From NCBI GenBank assembly GCA_013398015.1, contig VZRR01004518.1, forward strand, positions 81,150 through 145,149: a stretch of 64,000 bases of DNA, given 5' to 3'. The position numbers and the translations under genes were made by a program. The notes beneath the pieces were generated by a model. It was not told where the DNA came from. It saw nothing but the letters and a program-made list of their open reading frames with translations, and did no database searches. Shown here in pieces: positions 10,492 through 21,796 of the stretch. Origin of the DNA: Oreocharis arfaki. Its lineage: Eukaryota > Chordata > Aves > Passeriformes > Paramythiidae. Numbering within the stretch: the first letter of the stretch is position 1; the number at the start of each line of letters is the position of its first letter.

Positions 10492-11783
10492 TGTCACGGT
10501 TTGAGCTGGCTACATGCTAAGCTCTTACGAAATCTGTTATTTTGCATGAGGGGAAATCAAAGATACTGAGGAAAACAAAAAAATAATCTGTGAGGCAAAA
10601 CAGGTACGCACTTGGGTAAGTACAGGATGAAGAAAGTTTTATTACTAAACGAACTTAAGATAAAAGAAATTCTTGAAATTAAGGCAATACAACACACTCC
10701 CCTCTCTTCTAACACCCCTTTCCCTTTACTAAACTTGCACAAAGGATGACACAACATGAGACTTTGGTCAGCAATGCAGGTTTTAAAAGTCTCTATAATA
10801 TTTTGAGGAAAAAGGAGTTTTTTCTTCTGCTTAAACGTGGTTTCTAAACTGGCACTAACAGACAGACCTGCCCAGAAATCTGCTGCCGTGCAAAAGACAC
10901 CTCTCCCATGAAAATACTGAAGTCTCCTTCACACTGCCATTCATGGGCTACACATGAGGCGTTTCTCGTTTAAGGATAAACTATTCTAGCCTGAAAGCAA
11001 CGCCTCTCTTCTTCACAACATCTCTGAAAGCTTCTTACAGTCTCTCACAGCTCTTAAGTGACCTGGCGTAGCTACCATTTCTTTTCCCGCAGACTGCACA
11101 CGAAATTCTTATCTCTCCATCTCTTTAAATAGATTAAAGAGAAAAACAGTTCGTGATATTACAGCTTTACTACAGCCTGCAAAAGATACTTCTAAGCTGC
11201 GCGCGAAAGATGTGACACCGTCCTCTTTTCTTCCGTCGCTATCTTGAGCTCCGTCTCACATAACTTACTTTCTCTTTCTCTCTGACCTTAACGTCGTCAT
11301 GTTGCAAAGTTGCTGCTTCTCAAGCTTATGTTGGAAAAAAGCCTCTTTCCCTTTACACTGCAGACTGCATGGTGTCTTCTTCAGTCCAGTATAAACTGTG
11401 TTGACTGCAGAGAGCTCTGCCTGCTCCCGATAGGTCTGCGCGGAGCCGAGGGGGGAGGAGTAGAAGAGAGGCCCCGCAGTCTCTAGAAGTTGCGCCGAGT
11501 ATTCTCGGCTATGCTACAGCTCATGGTTGTTTCTCAGCTGCCCGCAGCTCTGAGACGGTTCTCCCGCAGCGTCTCCGAAGCCTGTGCCCTGGCGCTGGGG
11601 GAGGGGAAGGCCCGGGCCCACTGCAAGAAACAGAGCTCAGAGCCCATTCCTCCCCTCCGCTGCCCCGCGAGAGAGCTAAGACAATTTGCACTTCCCGCAC
11701 TTCCAGAAAACTTAAACATGCAAATTCAGAAAAGCGCAATTAGCTAAAACACACGTCAATCAACTCAGCTCCAAACCACGACA
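10492..11783 (-). mobile_element. Solo LTR, about 1.29 kb, CpG-rich
   Basis: The ends are inverted copies: TGTCACGGTTTGAGCTGG at 10492 and CAGCTCCAAACCACGACA ending at 11783. They are flanked by perfect 5-bp duplications aaagg (10487-10491 and 11784-11788). No internal viral coding sequence is present, so this is a solo LTR formed by LTR-LTR recombination. An AATAAA on the minus strand near 10650 supports minus orientation, with about 150 bp of R-U5 after it. The presumed U3/promoter part at about 11390-11690 is unusually CpG-rich. The 5-bp duplication and TGTC-GGTTTG termini fit avian ERVL-like LTRs; family assignment is from memory. Small frames at 11490-11747 lie inside this LTR and are not genes. 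Confidence 0.92.
11390..11690. promoter_or_regulatory. CpG-dense segment within the solo LTR
   Basis: This 300-bp stretch contains clustered CG dinucleotides (for example ctgcgcggagccgag, cccgcagcgtctccg, ccccgcgagag) and GC boxes, in contrast to the AT-rich intron around it. It is the likely promoter/enhancer portion of the LTR. Promoter activity is inferred, not shown. Confidence 0.55.
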
Positions 11784-11963
11784 AAAGGAAATGAGATGTG
11801 GAGAAGGAATGAGCTTCAAGAAACCATTCTTGCCTTTGAAAACTGAAAGCACAGCATATGTTGCCTTTATTATTCTCCCACTCTGGCAGAGAGATGTCCC
11901 ACTACTCATGCACAGCAGGGAACAGGGCATGTTTCCCTCTGTACCAACTCCGTGTCTCCTCAA

Positions 11964-12245
11964 AGAATCATAGAATGGTTTGGGTTGGAAGAGACCTTGA
12001 AGATCATTTACCTACAACCCCCTGCCATGGGCAAAGACACCTTCCACTATCCCATGCTGCTCTGAGCCCCATCCAACCTGACCTTGGACACTTCCAGGGA
12101 TGGGGCACCCACAGCTTCTCTGGGCAGCCTGTGCCAGGGCCTAATCTAATCTAAAGCTCCTCTCTGTCCTGTCTGAAAAGTCCCAATTCTCTCGGCCTTT
12201 CCACACACTTCCCTTCCAGCTGCTGGCTGTGTCTCCAGCCTGCCT
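11964..12245 (-). mobile_element. CR1 LINE 3' fragment
   Basis: The plus strand begins agaatcatagaatggtttgg, the complement of a CR1 3' tail (ATTCTATGATTCT type). It continues with the usual antisense CR1 text: ccaccttccactatcccatg, catccaacctgaccttggac, cttccagggatggggca, ctgggcagcctgtgcc. It fades out in the 5' direction near 12245. 5'-truncated, non-coding. Confidence 0.93.
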
Positions 12246-15200
12246 TCAGTGACCTGTTACACCTGTACAAGTCACACAAATGCTCCTGAATTTCTCTCAA
12301 GTCCAAGGAACAGTAACCACCACCTTCCTAAACTGTTCCAACCGCCTTGGCTCATTTAGCCTAAAACCAGCACAAGCAGCAGTGACAGCCCCATGGACAG
12401 GGAGCTGTTCAAAGGGTACAAGCAGAGCCAAAGGGACTGTGTACCCCAACACCAAGGTCCTCAGAAATAGAAAAGGATGGAAGAAAAGGCTGCAGGAGAC
12501 ATGAAGATGAGCTCTAACTTGCAATGACAGAGAAATGACAATATGCTGCTGCACAGCAGTTGTCTGTTGGATGCCTCTGCACAAGGCAGAGGGCTGTTCG
12601 TCCAAACCACGATCCACCATGGCATGGCTAACAGTGGCCATTTTGGGAGGCAGACCTAGTTTTAACCAAAGAATAAAAAGACTCAAATCTGCAAATAAAA
12701 AAAAAATAGCACTTTATTCGGTACTTTTCCTACTGCTGCCTTTTCAAACCTCATTGCTTTAGTCTGTGCTGATTTGGTAACAAATGTGTTACGGAAATCT
12801 GCAGTGGCCCTGGTATGTGTGTGAAGCGACACAGGCTGGTTTCTTCTTCCTCCAGATTTCTCTGGCAGCATAATGCACTTGAGGAAAGCACAGTGAGACA
12901 AATATGAGTGGGGATGGTTAGTACTACCTCTAGTACTACCCTGCAACCACATTTTAGTGTGTATAAGCTGATTTCTTAGTGCAAATGCAGAAGCCATTGC
13001 TCCTGCAAATAAAGACCTAGGATTGTTTTCCTGTTATGCACCTGATAATTTAATTTTAGGCCTTAATTTTTCATGGGGTGCATTTCTAAACCTTAAGTGC
13101 CCAAACTCCTCTCTTTTGCCTCCTGCATTCAGAGGTTTTAGTGACCAAGGACAGGGAAGAAAGGAAAGGTAGCACTGTTTGCTGTGGCTTTCATTCTGCT
13201 CCATTCCCTTTCCCAGATGAATGCAATAACTTTCACTGCCACTTTGTCAGCAAGACAGAAATATGCAGCATCAAACATGCCATGTTAAAGTGCTGTCTGG
13301 GATATGAGCTGAGGGAGCTTGAGCCTTTGCTTGTGTCAACAGCATCTTTCACATCTCACAGGCATGGGGAGATGAAGGTCACTGAGGAAGAGCACTTGAA
13401 TCAATACAAACCCAGCTGACAGTGGTAAGCTTGAAAGGAAAAATTGCTCCCTATTTCTTTTTCTCATTTTTGACCAAAAGTAATAGGAAGAAGGTATCTA
13501 TTTTAAAATATCACACTGCTAAAAGCCACTCACCCCCAGACCACCTGCACTTCTAAGATAACTATAGCACTGTGCCCCCCAACACCAGCAATGGGAACCC
13601 TCCTTACACACTCCACATCCCTGCTTTTGTGCAGGACTGGGACTGGAATGTGCTTTTCCAACTCTTTGAAGCCATCTTGCCAGCCAGACATTGGATGCCA
13701 CTGGGAAAAGTCTCTGCATCAAATACCAAGTGGATCAGCAGAAAGTGACAGAAGGGGACAGAAATGCACATTCAAGTCTGACCTGTGCACCAATTCAACA
13801 GCGTGGGGCAAACAGAATGCAAGGACAGCAGACAATTTAACCTGGCAGCAACACTCTACTCCTATATTGTCTTCCACAAATGAATTCAGAGAAAGTGAAA
13901 AAACTCAAGTCATGAATCACGTTCATGATGCTTATATACTAATTAGGTTAGGACTTCCACTGGCACTGCACAGCGGGGAATATGAAATGCAGGAGGAATT
14001 AGGAGGCCTGCAAAAGGTGGGACAGAAAGTTTATCACAAACATTGCCCCCAGTCTTGTGCTGTTATCACTGTCTGAAGACATTGCATACTTCCCTGCTCT
14101 TTGTATAGCGTGATGTTAACAACATCAAATCGACAGCAGGGATATTGGTCTTCCAAGTGACTGGGAGTTTAGTCCCTCCCTTCAACAATCAACACAACAG
14201 CCACTCGAATGCAGTTGCAGGCCCACTCAAAAGATGGCAAATCTACCACACTATTTCAGGAGATGGTGAGATCAAGGCTAATAAAGAAACAACCCAGGAC
14301 ACTGATTTTTCAGGTTTACGAGATGTTTCAGACAGACCTGGCTCTGTGGCGTTTGACATCTTGTCAGAGTTTAGCATGGAAATAAACAACATGTGATCCC
14401 TGCTGTGTACTCAAATTCACTACCCATGGTAAATTTTTATGATGGGAGTAAGGTTTGCATGTTTCTTCATTATGCAAGTCTTCAGAAAACATAAGCTCTG
14501 TATAATGTTGCCCACAAAGCCGGCAATTTCCTTCTTGTCCTACACTGCATTCTCCTGAGATCTGTGCTGACTGGGATTCTGATGCTGGAGAAGGCATCTG
14601 GACTGGACAGACAGACAGGGATCACCAGCCAGAATCACAGGCACTCCTGTACCACTAGACAGAGGATGAATATTAAAGCTCAGCAGAAATCCCAGTATCT
14701 CTGGCTTCTCACTCTCTCTGCCGTAGGAATACGTGCCAAAGCACAGTTAATCTCACTTTTCCCTTTTGTGCTCCTTAGCTAAGCATCAGCTGGAGACAGG
14801 AATACAGAAAAGGAATTTGCTGCAAGTACAGTTTCATTGTCAGGGCTGTGTCCCAACACTATTTAAGCCACATCATCGTTGATATTCTCTGCTCCAGATG
14901 AAAGGAGAGAAGCTACAGCCTCCAGACATGAATTCGCAGTCCTTCCTACATTCTCACCTGAAGGAAAATTCCCACTGCAAAGAAATGCCACGTTGTAAAA
15001 TAGTTGCATTTTGGAAAAATACTCAATTAAGGTAGTAGGAATCTGTAATGTCCATTTCAGGACAATGTTGAACAGCAGTCAGCAGTGCACTCTTCTTGTC
15101 CTGAAGACTGGTCCCATACTGAGCTGTACAGCAAGTTGATCAGAAGAGATTATTCCCCTCTGTTTATCTGAAATTGCATATGAGACCCCTTAACAGTAAA

Positions 15201-18200
15201 AGAGAGACATCAGCAGACCAGACAGAGCCCAGCAGAGGATGGATAAGATGGTGAGGGACGGGGAAGAACCAGACAAAATATGAGGGGAGGGTACAGAAAT
15301 TGGGGTTTGTCCACCCTTGAGAGGAGGCGGTCCATGTGGGAATCTAACTGCACACTTCCACTGCCAACAGGGAGCTTACAGAGGCAAGAGACCTCTGTAC
15401 AAGTTGCAAGATGAGGAATTGCCACTGGGTAGAAGGAAGCACTCTGTTTGCAATTCTGTGCTACCTTCCCCTTACAGATTTCTTTATTGGTGAGATGAGG
15501 GGGGCTGAAATGTTTAATCCAGGCAATGCCATTTTCTTATCAACAGAATGTCCATCAAAAAATGAGAGGAGGAAAAAAGAACCAGAGAAACATCCAGAGC
15601 ATGGCCCTCAGGTGTGTTACTACCATGGAGTGAGGAAAGAACCTGTCCCTCATTTCTGGGCCTAGCTGTGCATATTCGTCACCCATAGTCAATGCACAGT
15701 ACGGCATGGTGCTGCCAACCTGCAGAAGAGCCCTGAGAGGGATTCTTCTTACCTGCAGGGTTAACTATTTTTAACAAATTTTAAACAAATTTTTCAGGGG
15801 ATTTAAAAGGAGGTATTCCTATGCCTCCCCAAACCTTTCTGTTTGCAATTTAAGCCATCATGCACATTTTCTCTGAAGCATCTCTGGTTGCTCTGGCTGT
15901 CAAACATGGAGCTTGAGAGCTGTCATGAACAAGGAATCTTTGTGCTTAAACCCACCCCAGTATTCTGTGTTTACTCACCAGCTGCCATTTAGAACATCAT
16001 CCTTAGCCTGAAATGAGAAGCTGACTTTGATATCACTTGAATTACAAAAAGAGAAATACTGCAATGCTCAAGTCATTGCAAGTGAGGAAACTGCAGATAA
16101 ACAACAGCTTCTGACACAAAGAAGTGATAGTCACCGAGAACCTCTAAAAGCATCAGCTTATCATTCTTATTATCAACCAAACACCCACCTTCCACTTTTA
16201 TGTAGCATGCTACTATCAAAAATGAACATGAGGATTACATTTAAATCAGTAAACGGTAATGAAATACTTCACAGAGAGAACCTGTTAGAAAGCTGGACCT
16301 GTCAAAGAGTTACTGGAGTGGTCAGATGATGGCCTATTCCAAGAAGATGTGAACTCTGCAGTGCACTTCAGCTTTCTGCCTCTGAGGAAGAACATTTCTT
16401 TGATATGTGAATACTCGAAAGAGCAATGGGGATCTCCAAAAAGCAACATCAAATGAAGGTTCTGTCATGACAATTTTAGGCTTTACTGTTTACGAATCCA
16501 GCTTCAGACAGTAAAGGATGATCCTGTTCTCTTGGGAACCCTGCCCTCCAGAAGTACTGACCTGTGCAAAAGCGCTTTTCATGACATTTGTCTAAAGACT
16601 GAAAGCTCCAAGTCATGTGCAAGAGGATGGGAAATGTTAAAAGTGTGTGTGGGTTACTTCCAACCTTTCCATGAACAAAAAAAGACCAGCCCAGCATTAC
16701 AGCAAGGCAGGTTCAGCAGACCCTTGAGAAAGGTTTTATAAAACCTTTACACAGAATTGTTTTCCCTTTGCAAGTCAGCATCATTGTTCAACACAATGGC
16801 TTTCACTTAGCACGAGCTGAAGGTCAGCAGCCTTCCTGTGAGAGGTAAAAAAGGTGCCTCCCAGCACTGTGAGGAGCTAACTAGGTAAAACATTTTAGCT
16901 GAAAGAGAAAATACCTGCCTGCAATGACACGAGTGGTTTTATGTGCTGCACTTCATATGCAGCTGCAATGCAACTCTGAGAGCTCTGAACAAACTCACTC
17001 AGAGCTTGAGGAGGGAAATGCTGTGTCTGGAGCTCCCTTGATTCCAGGAGCTCATCTCAGCTGGGGCTCAGGATGCTGTGGCAGAGAACAGTGACTGTGG
17101 CTGCAGCTAGGTCCACCTCTTGCCTGCCCCTGCACAGGCTGGGCATAAGTCATCATCTCCTTGTCAGTGAGAGACATTTAAAAAGATCTTGATTTCACCT
17201 TCCCTTTCTCAGCAATTTAAGTTTTGTATTGTTTCTACTTTAAAAATCCCTCAATTTGCAGAATCAGAAAAGAAAGAGGCTGAAATCTTCAGGCCCTTAT
17301 CACATTTACACTCTGGGGGAGAAGAGTGCTCTTTTAGCTGATATCCCCCTATATAAACTTTCAGTAAAAATGTGGTAATGCATTTCAATAGCATTATAAT
17401 GGCTATAACATTATAATAGCTTGTCCTTTTTCTAGGAAGAAGTTGGTCTATCAACAAGCTCTCTGAACAGTTGACTAACCTTAAAGAGTTTCTGAGTTTT
17501 GCTTCTAGAAATCTGAGTAACTTAAGTAATTAGTTCTGCAAAGCTACAGTGTAGACAGCATCTACATTTCAGCATTTTGCCTTTGCCTCTCTTCTTAATT
17601 CTTGTATTCCGGTCCCATGCACATGAACTTTTGCAAACAGCCACAGATTAACTTGCCTAGTAAAGAGTTTGCTTAAACTACATAAATGTCTGTTAGCAAC
17701 TCAGGTGATGCACAGCAGACAAGACTTCCCAAAGAGAGACAAAGGGCTATTAATTCTACTTAGCTGCACATATGAAACATGCAGCAAACAACAAATATCC
17801 ACAGGAATGTACACAGCCATCCCAGAGGACAAAATTCAGAAGTAAAAACCAGGAATGACAGAAAAAAACCCTGCAGTGTTGCTGAAAAACATTCAGCTTT
17901 AAAAGTGGAGATCAAATGTTTGCCTGTGAGAATAGACAAAAAAATGGCAACAGGATCAGAGAACACCCTGTTGTGAGCAGGATGCCTGCCATGATGTGGA
18001 GCAGGGAGAAGATGTTCAAATAATAAGGTTATTTTGACAATAAGAAGTATTGTGTTGGTAGGTGTTTTGTATGAAAAGCAGAAAGCACTTCCCAAATAAC
18101 AATAATAATAATAACAACTTCAGGTGTCTGGTTGCCAGCGCTAGCATTTCCTAGGTGTGAAGGAGCATAAGGATGTCTACTTCTATGGCTATTTGTTGGA

Positions 18201-18788
18201 CAGAAGTGGTATCTACAATACTCATGGAGAAAAAAAGTATCCTGTAAGAAGTTATCATTATACAACAAATGACTAAGAAGGTCAATGCTAGTGACTGACT
18301 GATTAAAAATGAGATTTATAAAAAAGAATCATGTGAATAGCTTGTATACATGAAATACTGCAAATAATAGATAATGCACCAAGGGATTTATTAGTAAAAT
18401 CAGTTTGATTTTGTAAGCCTTAGGTAATTTACAACCTGCAACTGAATAACAGACAGGCTGTTCTCCTCTAGAAAACAATTCTCTTGGCAAAAAAAAAATA
18501 GGAAAAAAAAAAAAACCAGAGAAGGAAAGATGAAAAACCCACAACCCTTAAGGTGGCAGAGCTCTGTGCTCCACAACTTCCTGTGCTGCATTGTCAACCA
18601 GCCTGGCAGAGAGGAGAAAGCTGACAGCTCTCCAGAGGAGCTGTGCAGGAGTCTGGAACGGCACAGACCTGATCCTGCATGTAATGAGAGAGAGAGCAGA
18701 GCTGGAAGGCAAAATCCCTCCCTGGCCGCAGGGAAGGCGCAGCCCGGCTGCTGCCGAGCCCCTAGCACACACAGAGCCTGGCTGTGCT
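12246..18788. other. Intron, nothing recognised
   Basis: A long interval with chance open frames (the largest at 13591-14076, 161 codons) that carry no recognisable domain, signal peptide or repeat. It includes an AAT trinucleotide run at about 18098-18113 and poly-A at 18488-18516. Confidence 0.55.
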
Positions 18789-18817
18789 GGGGGGCAAGGG
18801 GGGGGGCGGGGCAGGGG
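18789..18817 (+). other. G-run cluster, potential G-quadruplex
   Basis: Four G runs of 6, 9, 4 and 4 bases are separated by loops of 3, 1 and 2 bases on the plus strand. This is the template strand for ERBB4. It sits in a GC-rich pocket (about 18.6-18.85 kb) inside AT-rich intron. Folding is predicted from the pattern only. Confidence 0.7.
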
Positions 18818-19374
18818 AACCAAAACCCCCGGGTTCTGCTTGCCGGAAATGCACCGCAAAAAGGCATTCAATTATATTACATTTAAAAACCCCAACCTGC
18901 ACTCGCAGTGTCTTACTCGAAAATCCAGAGAATAGACAGCCAAATCAAGGAAATACTGACATATCTGTGCTCCTCCTTTATGCCTCAGGTTAAGCACATC
19001 GGAAAATCCTTATTAGCTGACGATTTTAGCTGAAGGTCTTGTGCAGCAGGCTAGCTGAGAATATTGGGCTTCATTAAATTAAAAAAAAAAAGAGAAAGAA
19101 AAAAAGAACAAATATAGCTGCTGTAATACTCCATTCAGTTTGTCTAATTCTGCATTAATGGGTACCCATGTAACAGATCTCTTGCATTCCTTGTGGAACT
19201 ACACCAGACACAGGCACTTAACACAGCTGAACGCAGCAAACACAATCAATCCTTTATTTTGCTCCTGCCAATGCTGTCCCAAAAAAGCTCTGGAGGAAGA
19301 TAAAAACTTTTCGTGACCTCCCAGCAGGTGAGGCAACCCAGAAAATGTGGCTGTGGTGGCAAATTTGACTGGAC

Positions 19375-19785
19375 CATCTCCCTGATGAGGAAAGGCTGAG
19401 GGAGCTGGGGATGCTCAGCCTTGAGAGGAGCCCTGGCTGAGAGGGGCCCCATCCCTGTCTGTCCCTGTCTGCAGGGAGGGCTCAGAGCAGGAACCAGGCT
19501 CTGCTCTGTGGGGCACAGCAGTGGCACAAGGGGAATGAATGGGCAGGAACTGATGCTCAGGAAGTTCTGGCAGGACAGGAGGAAGAACTTTTCCTGTGCA
19601 GTGACTGAGCACTGAAACAGAGACCAGAGAGAGTGTGGAGTCTCCCACACCGGGGATATTCTAGACCCATCTGGACACAATCCTGCGCCACGTGCTCTGG
19701 GTTGACCCTTGAGCAGGGAGGTTGGACCAGATGAGCCAATGTGGTCCCTTCCAGCCTGACCCATTGTGGGATTCCATGAACCTGG
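19375..19785 (+). mobile_element. CR1 LINE 3' fragment
   Basis: Contains gatgaggaaaggctgaggga, ctcagccttgagaggagccc, ggcagcgg-like linker text, then gagtctccc...gacccatctggacacaatcctg, gttggaccagatgagccaa and a terminal gattccatga. These are the end of the CR1 ORF2 and its 3' UTR. The reading frame is decayed, and the opposite-strand frame of 267 codons across it is not a gene. Confidence 0.9.
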
Positions 19786-21280
19786 AATGTTCACCCTCCT
19801 TTCTGGAAGGAATGTAGAAGAGGATGTTTTGCAGGATGGTTGTACCACCTCCACATAGATGGCATTAATAAACACAGAGCTGTATATTAAAACACACACA
19901 TATGTATCTGCATAGACTTCGAGAGCATTGACATGAGACAGAGAAAGAAAAGGAACACACAGTTTATTCTTTGCATAAGAATAAAAAATCACAGATGTGA
20001 TTTTGGGTTGTATCTGCTCTGATATGTGATCTCTCCCATGGCATTGCAAAGTAGTGATACAAAAACACCACCTGAAGGCACATGAAATCCTTAGGAAAGG
20101 CAGTTGTGCCAGTCAGCATTGAGTGGAGATGCTGCTGGCGTGCAGATTTTTAAAAGAAAGTATCTCATTGGCATTCCTTTGTGTCCAGTGTGCCTCAATT
20201 AAAATCAGCCACTGTGCAACAATAAAAAAAAAGAGAAACACCAATAGAAAAGTAAAGAATGAGCCTGATGCTTGTGGTGAGTAGGATCTGTATGAGGATT
20301 ATGATAATTCTGACAAAATTAATAGGTATGATCATATGCTGTAATCTGGGGAAAGACAGTGTACTAGAACAGAAAGGAAGATTACGGCCAGGTCTCTGCT
20401 TCTCCATCAAAGCCCCAAGGTTGTGCTACAGGACACTCACATCGACCCTGCTGACATGGGCTCCAAAGCCTTCTCAACCCAGGCACCTTCTCATGAAGTT
20501 CCTCTGTCCAAAGTCTTAAAAGGCAGTAGGATGAGTAGTCACCAAGAGCCTAAGCTAGAAATTGCTTGAGAAAGGGAAAGGATGCAGAGCTTCACTTTTC
20601 CAAGTGCTGAGTGAGATCCTTTTACTTCTACTAGCAGCATTGCAAAATGACTTGAAATAAGGGAGGGAACAGGAATTTTCACTCTTTGCTCAGCCTGAAA
20701 GACTTCATTAGGTTAGGTGACCTAGCACATGCATTTTACTGCACATCATGAAATTAAACCACTCAGCTGCCATTCTCATGTCCATTCTGGCTCTGCTCAT
20801 TTTTGCTAATGTGCCATGTTCTCTCTTTCTGCCATGTTCTACCACAGTGTTGTTTCCTTTCCCTGGATACAATGAATTAATTTACAAACTACAACAAAAC
20901 TAAGCAATCAAAATGCAAACCAAAAATGAACACTGCACTGGAAAGATGAGTTACTCCTTTCAAACATCAAACTGCATGCCAATTTAAGTTTCCCTGTCCA
21001 GAATCAGTTTGGCCATCAGAACTCGGTTCAAGAGGACACTCCTCTAGGGCAGATGCTCCCTGGAGTGCTCTGCATGGGAAAATTGGCCAGTGGTGATGAC
21101 ATTTTGACAAAAACACCACTTCCTTGCTGTCACCATCCCCCATGGTGAAGGGATCTCCAACACTCACCCTCAGCATTCCCCAAACAGATCACACAAGCTG
21201 TAATATGCTCATCCTCTTCTCACATCCATGGCATCCAGCCAGATCACCTCTTCCATACAGGAGTGTTTGGGCCATTTTGA
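19786..21280. other. Intron, nothing recognised
   Basis: No repeats or coding signals supported. A hydrophobic minus-strand frame at 20195-20410 has no family features. Confidence 0.55.
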
Positions 21281-21285
21281 GTGAC

Positions 21286-21791
21286 TGTCTTGGTTTGAAA
21301 GACAGGTGTCTGTTTAAGTGAGGCAGAAACCCCCTTTGAAATGGGAAATGCAACCCCCTTCTCCCCGGGTTATTATAATTTTGAAATTAAGGGGCTTTCA
21401 GGCAGGGATATGAGAAATAGGAATAACAGTTCTTTACTAATTTATATATNAAAGGGTCTGGTCCTCTCCTGAAGGTCCAGTGATATAGCTTCTTGTCCTC
21501 TGGAAGTCCAGGGGAGAAAAGCTCCCTTGTGCCTGAAAAACCTCTGATTATATCCAGGTGGGAAATGTTCAGTGCCTCCTCCCAGGTGGAGCATCTCACA
21601 ATGGGGTGGTGAGGCACTGATGGGGCCATTAACAGGAGATAGTCCAGAGTCCCTTATCTATGAGTCCTTTGGCAAGGCACAAATGCTCCCATTAACAGAA
21701 GATAGTCCGGAGGGAGGAGGCAAAGAAACACTGCCCCACTTGGTTTCACAGCTCATGAAGATGGTAATAGAATATACTGCAACCCAGGACA
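21286..21791 (-). mobile_element. Solo LTR with 5-bp target duplication
   Basis: A 506-bp LTR whose plus strand starts TGTCTTGGTTTGAAAG and ends ctgcaacccaggaca. It is flanked by gtgac at 21281-21285 and 21792-21796. The minus-strand U3 (21791 to about 21455) matches the U3 of the LTR at 40255, including two copies of a GGACTATCT(C/T)CTGTTAATGG unit. The remaining R-U5 does not match. A degraded polyadenylation hexamer (AGTAAA, 21438-21433) supports minus orientation. One undetermined base (N) lies at 21450. This resembles passerine LTRs that begin TGTCTTGGTTTG. Confidence 0.92.
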
Positions 21792-21796
21792 GTGAC

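Noticed and set aside
13591..14076. 161-codon plus-strand open frame
   Set aside because: No domain, signal peptide or repeat-derived motif, no splice or promoter context, and composition like the surrounding intron. A frame of this size is expected by chance somewhere in 64 kb.
19246..20049. 267-codon minus-strand frame, the longest in the window
   Set aside because: Runs antisense through a CR1 fragment (19375-19785); no protein family features.
20195..20410. Hydrophobic minus-strand frame resembling a membrane anchor
   Set aside because: AT-rich sequence alone explains the isoleucine/leucine content; no retroviral landmarks nearby.
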